From contig GG745328.1 of NCBI GenBank assembly GCA_000151295.1, forward strand, positions 133,562-154,448: a stretch of DNA of 20,887 nucleotides, in the 5' to 3' direction. The stretch comes from Allomyces macrogynus ATCC 38327. Lineage: Eukaryota; Blastocladiomycota; Blastocladiomycetes; Blastocladiales; Blastocladiaceae. Shown one piece after another: positions 18,544 through 20,887 of this stretch. Below the pieces are notes generated by a model. It was not told the DNA's origin, made no database searches, and worked only from the letters and a program-made list of their open reading frames with translations. The stretch's first letter is position 1. Each line of letters opens with the position of its first letter. The translations under genes and the position numbers were made by a program.

Positions 18544-19251
18544 ATGAAGCACCTCGACGCCAATCCAGACCATCCCATTGCCAAGCTAATGGCTGCAATC
18601 GGCGGAGACACATTAGAACTGGTGCTGAAAAAACTTGTCCAGTCCATGAATGATAAGGTGAAAGTTGCAATTGAAAGTCACCTTGAAGCGCAGCTCAAGA
18701 AATTCTTTGAGTCAAGGCGGGCAGCAGATGCAGACACGCTGTTTATTGTGAAGTGCATCAACTCGTACTTTGGTATGGATCTAATCTCAAAAAAGCGTGT
18801 CCGTGTGGGTTGTGATCGTGTCGTCCAATACTTTGCTGTCAAGGATGTGTCGGAAATTCATCGTATGTTCAATGTGATTATGACGCCGACACCAATTGTG
18901 ACAATGCCCTCTGCGCAACCCAACACTGCGACTCAGAATGTTCAACCGCCAACAACGACGCCAGTCTCAGAAACACAGGACGATTCAATGAGTGAATACC
19001 TCACCCGTATGCATGCTGAAGAAGAGCGCACGGAAGTTGCGAAATGGAAACGTCGTACCGAGAATGGGATGCTATTGGTGTTGCCAGAATACACACCTGC
19101 AGTCAAGACATACACCCAGCCAAAGCTGCCCTTCCAGAGTCAAGCCAAGAGCACGACTCACACAATTGTACAGAACATCCTTGATGATATTATTGAACGG
19201 GCCATCAGTACGCTACACACCGTCACCACGACCCCGGTTGTAGTGTGTTGA
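18544..19251 (+). CDS. Unrecognised element protein (ORF2), 235 residues
   Basis: Lies 85 nt after ORF1 and 154 nt before ORF3 on the same strand, with similar base composition and codon use. I do not recognise a family. The N-terminal half (about 1-115) looks folded and helical, with charged helices at about 20-60 and an aromatic/basic stretch (INSYFGMDLISKKRVRVG, about 74-91). Residues about 118-145 are a Pro/Thr/Gln-rich linker, then comes a charged helix (MHAEEERTEVAKWKRR, about 155-170). The C-terminal part is Thr/Val-rich. There is no signal peptide, membrane helix, zinc cluster or nucleotide-binding motif. The four-block module upstream of ORF1 and ORF3 is not found before this ORF, so it may be expressed differently. 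Position between replication and recombination genes suggests an accessory DNA-binding or structural role, but nothing in the sequence proves it. Confidence 0.7.
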   Translation: MKHLDANPDHPIAKLMAAIGGDTLELVLKKLVQSMNDKVKVAIESHLEAQLKKFFESRRAADADTLFIVKCINSYFGMDLISKKRVRVGCDRVVQYFAVKDVSEIHRMFNVIMTPTPIVTMPSAQPNTATQNVQPPTTTPVSETQDDSMSEYLTRMHAEEERTEVAKWKRRTENGMLLVLPEYTPAVKTYTQPKLPFQSQAKSTTHTIVQNILDDIIERAISTLHTVTTTPVVVC

Positions 19252-19276
19252 GCAGTTATCGATAACTTCACGATTT

Positions 19277-19397
19277 CAAGTTAAACGCAGCGAACATAGG
19301 GTATGTATCCTACTCTGGACATCGCGTCGTCGCGACTCTTTCGTCAAACGCACCTCCCAGATTTTCAATTTAAATACTGCCCACTCTATAAGACCAT
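19277..19397 (+). promoter_or_regulatory. Upstream module of ORF3, shared with ORF1
   Basis: CAAGTTAAACGCAGCGAACA (19277-19296, followed by T) matches the ORF1 block in 19 of 21 positions. TATCCTACTCTGG (about 19306) matches block 2 with a one-base insertion, CAAACGCACC (19345-19354) is identical, and GATTTTCAATTTAAATAC (19360-19377) matches 17 of 18. CTATAAGACC (about 19385) takes the TATA position. Block 4 ends 29 nt before the ATG here and 24 nt before that of ORF1. Confidence 0.7.
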
Positions 19398-19405
19398 CGA
19401 ACAAC

Positions 19406-20887
19406 ATGAACACCACCATTGAATCAATGCTCGCGAAGATCCTCGTCCGTCTCGATGAGGTTGAGACCACTGCATCAAAGGCTGTGCGCTACGCAAAGGA
19501 GTGCGCCCGTGTTACCAACGACCTTGCAGAGAACGTCGATGCGTGTATGTCATTCTGCGAGACGACCCGTAACTTTTTCACCGAGGGGGTGTTTGAGGAA
19601 TGCATGAAGACAGCAATCGTCAATGCACGTCGCACCCGCAAGTCCAAAGTCCATCCTGTGTACACTGACGCGGACGTGGAAATCGCCACCAACACTCCTC
19701 TGCCCGAGCCGAAAATGGCTGAAAACAAGTTCCTTGGGCTTGTGGCCCCCAAGCGCACTCGTAAGCAGAAGACCCCTGAGCCTGTTGTCGAGTTTGTTGA
19801 AGAGCCTGTTGTCGAGTTTGTTGAAGAGCCTGTTGTCGAGTTTGTTGAAGAGTCTGTTGTCGAGGAGGCCCTCAGTGTCCGCCCATACAACCCTCTCCAG
19901 CCGAGCTACCTTGCTGCCGTCGTCGAGGAAGCCGAGGAGCCTGTTGTCGAGGAAGTCGTTGAGCCTGTTGAGGAACAAGTCGAGGAACAAGTCGAGGAAC
20001 CAGTCAAGGACGCTGTTGCCCTGGAGCCAGTTGAGGAGCCAGCCGCCCAAAAACAAGAGCCAAAGCCCTTTGTCATGTCAGAGCTCGTTGAGCAGTTTGT
20101 TGACACGCGCAACCACTTGAAGAAGAACACCTATGTCAAGTACAAACAAATGCTCAGTTGGTTTGATGGCAACCGCTGCACAGCAGAGTACTTTAAGCCC
20201 AACGTCAAGTCTGAGGCTTATGGCCTTGACATTCTGACGCAGTTTGATGAAATTGCAAGTCTCCTGAGAACAGACTATGTGAAGCGCATTGCGGCCTGTC
20301 TCAGCCACTTTGTTCTTTCTGAAGTAGAGTTCACCAACGCCAACATCAAGGTGCTACACAAGGCGTTCCACAGCACGCGCAAAACCAAAGAGCGAATTTC
20401 ACAAGTTGAGGCTGCTAACAAGCCGTTGACGGTTGAATACAAGGACGTCAAAGCATGGGCAAACGACGTGCCGTTTGACACCCCCCTCGACGACGCCACA
20501 CTTGCTGTGCTTGTGAGTGGAGCGTCTGGTCTGCGGTGCGACCCAGTGTTCCTGACTACAGAAAAAACAGAGGAAAACTACCCCTACCTCCACATTTCAG
20601 ATGATGGGTCAGTAACCATTCGCGGTCGTATTATGTCCGACAAGGATAAGTGCCGCAACAAAAACTACGCCATCGATATTAAATTGGATGATGAGTTTGG
20701 AGTGGCCCTGGCCTACAACATTCAACTCAAGCGCGACAAGGGTCAGAAGTTTGTGTTCCAGGACAAAGTGGTCGAAGGGGACACAGACAAGTCCTTTGAC
20801 CACTACAGCAAATTGGTCCTCCGCGCCACAGAATCCATCCCAGAACTCAATGGGGCTGGGGTCCTTGACTTCCGCAAGGCATGCGTC
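19406..20887 (+). CDS. Probable tyrosine recombinase with acidic repeat (ORF3), partial at 3' end
   Basis: An open frame from ATG 19406 continues without stop to the last base (494 codons). The start follows the shared upstream module. Residues 1-75 are likely a coiled coil. Residues about 124-215 are an acidic Glu/Val/Pro-rich tract containing three perfect 8-residue repeats (PVVEFVEE). Residues about 222-310 resemble an N-terminal core-binding (SAM-like) domain: KKNTYVKYKQMLSWF and related helices. From about 340 the pattern is that of a catalytic domain: LAVLVSGASGLRCDPVFL gives box I with R377, strands with Lys follow (K419 region), and VLDFRKACV at the end gives box II with R490. The box II His position is Leu (L487). 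The final His/Trp and Tyr nucleophile would lie beyond the window. Likely role: integration, excision or resolution of the element. Homology is inferred from motif layout only. Confidence 0.6.
   Translation, partial: MNTTIESMLAKILVRLDEVETTASKAVRYAKECARVTNDLAENVDACMSFCETTRNFFTEGVFEECMKTAIVNARRTRKSKVHPVYTDADVEIATNTPLPEPKMAENKFLGLVAPKRTRKQKTPEPVVEFVEEPVVEFVEEPVVEFVEESVVEEALSVRPYNPLQPSYLAAVVEEAEEPVVEEVVEPVEEQVEEQVEEPVKDAVALEPVEEPAAQKQEPKPFVMSELVEQFVDTRNHLKKNTYVKYKQMLSWFDGNRCTAEYFKPNVKSEAYGLDILTQFDEIASLLRTDYVKRIAACLSHFVLSEVEFTNANIKVLHKAFHSTRKTKERISQVEAANKPLTVEYKDVKAWANDVPFDTPLDDATLAVLVSGASGLRCDPVFLTTEKTEENYPYLHISDDGSVTIRGRIMSDKDKCRNKNYAIDIKLDDEFGVALAYNIQLKRDKGQKFVFQDKVVEGDTDKSFDHYSKLVLRATESIPELNGAGVLDFRKACV
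19781..19852 (+). repeat. 24-bp in-frame tandem repeat, three perfect copies
   Basis: Unit starting CCTGTTGTCGAGTTTGTTGA, copies at 19781-19804, 19805-19828 and 19829-19852. It encodes the PVVEFVEE repeat in the acidic linker of ORF3; related, less exact GAG-CCT-GTT repeats continue to about 20045. Copy number probably varies between element copies. Confidence 0.95.

Larger units (their letters stand above)
14664..20887 (+). mobile_element. Putative virus-like mobile element (primase-helicase plus tyrosine recombinase), left part
   Basis: Several independent signs mark this segment as foreign. A host Hsp70-like gene is cut off at its left edge. About 1.1 kb of palindromes and iterated motifs follow. 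Then come three intronless, closely spaced, same-strand ORFs with lower GC and different codon use from host genes. ORF1 is a replication protein, ORF3 a probable integrase/resolvase, and both share an upstream module. The left boundary is placed at 14664-14697 by truncation of the Hsp70 remnant; target-site duplication and terminal repeats cannot be tested because the right end is not in the window. No capsid, packaging ATPase or DNA polymerase B gene is visible in the part shown. It could be an integrated virus, a polinton-like or virophage-like relative, a linear-plasmid-like element, or a recombinase transposon that gained a replication gene. Confidence 0.6.

Noticed and set aside
19120..19140. 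PCNA-binding (PIP) box in ORF2 (TQPKLPFQS)
   Set aside because: It lacks the spacing and paired aromatic residues of the canonical QxxhxxFF motif.
14664..20887. Assignment to Polintons/Mavericks, virophages, Cryptons or Starships
   Set aside because: No polymerase B, capsid, packaging ATPase, protease or known Starship captain features are visible in the part shown, and Cryptons carry no primase-helicase; a name would be unsupported without the right end.

Overview
The window looks like a nuclear contig from a GC-rich, compact fungus, possibly an early-diverging zoosporic lineage (inference only). Short GT-AG introns of about 64-78 nt with CTAAC/CTGAC-like branch sites interrupt the phosphatase and transporter genes. 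The protein families (a DPP1-like lipid phosphatase, an MFS carrier, an Apd1/Aim32 ferredoxin-like protein, an HSPA12-type Hsp70 and an NFX1-type zinc-finger helicase) fit a fungal host.

Host part (1 to about 14664). A hypothetical membrane protein lies at 1215-1988. A ZNFX1-like helicase / NF-X1 zinc-finger / RZ-finger gene (2225-6167) lacks the Walker A region and changes frame five times; it is either a pseudogene or damaged by sequencing error. A small hypothetical ORF (7001-7435) is followed by an intact four-exon lipid phosphate phosphatase (8019-9390) and an intact five-exon MFS transporter (9809-11711). On the minus strand are an Aim32/Apd1-like thioredoxin-fold [2Fe-2S] protein (11805-12756, two exons, probable mitochondrial presequence) and a broken Hsp70-like gene (13932-14663) with a stop codon, a frameshift and no 5' part.

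The Hsp70 remnant stops at a sharp boundary near 14664-14697, where a 26-bp perfect palindrome begins. From there to the window end the DNA is different. First comes about 1.1 kb of palindromes, hairpins, direct repeats and 11 copies of AGGGCAG. Three intronless ORFs follow, with visibly lower GC and different codon use. ORF1 (15897-18458) fuses an archaeo-eukaryotic primase-like domain to an SF2 helicase of the herpesvirus origin-binding-protein type. ORF2 (18544-19251) is unrecognised. ORF3 (19406 to beyond the window end) has an N-terminal coiled coil, an acidic repeat and a probable tyrosine-recombinase domain. ORF1 and ORF3 share an upstream module of four conserved blocks, which suggests common control.

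Together these suggest a self-replicating, recombinase-mobilised, virus-like element inserted in, or next to, an Hsp70-like gene. Its right end, the rest of ORF3 and any capsid genes lie outside the window.
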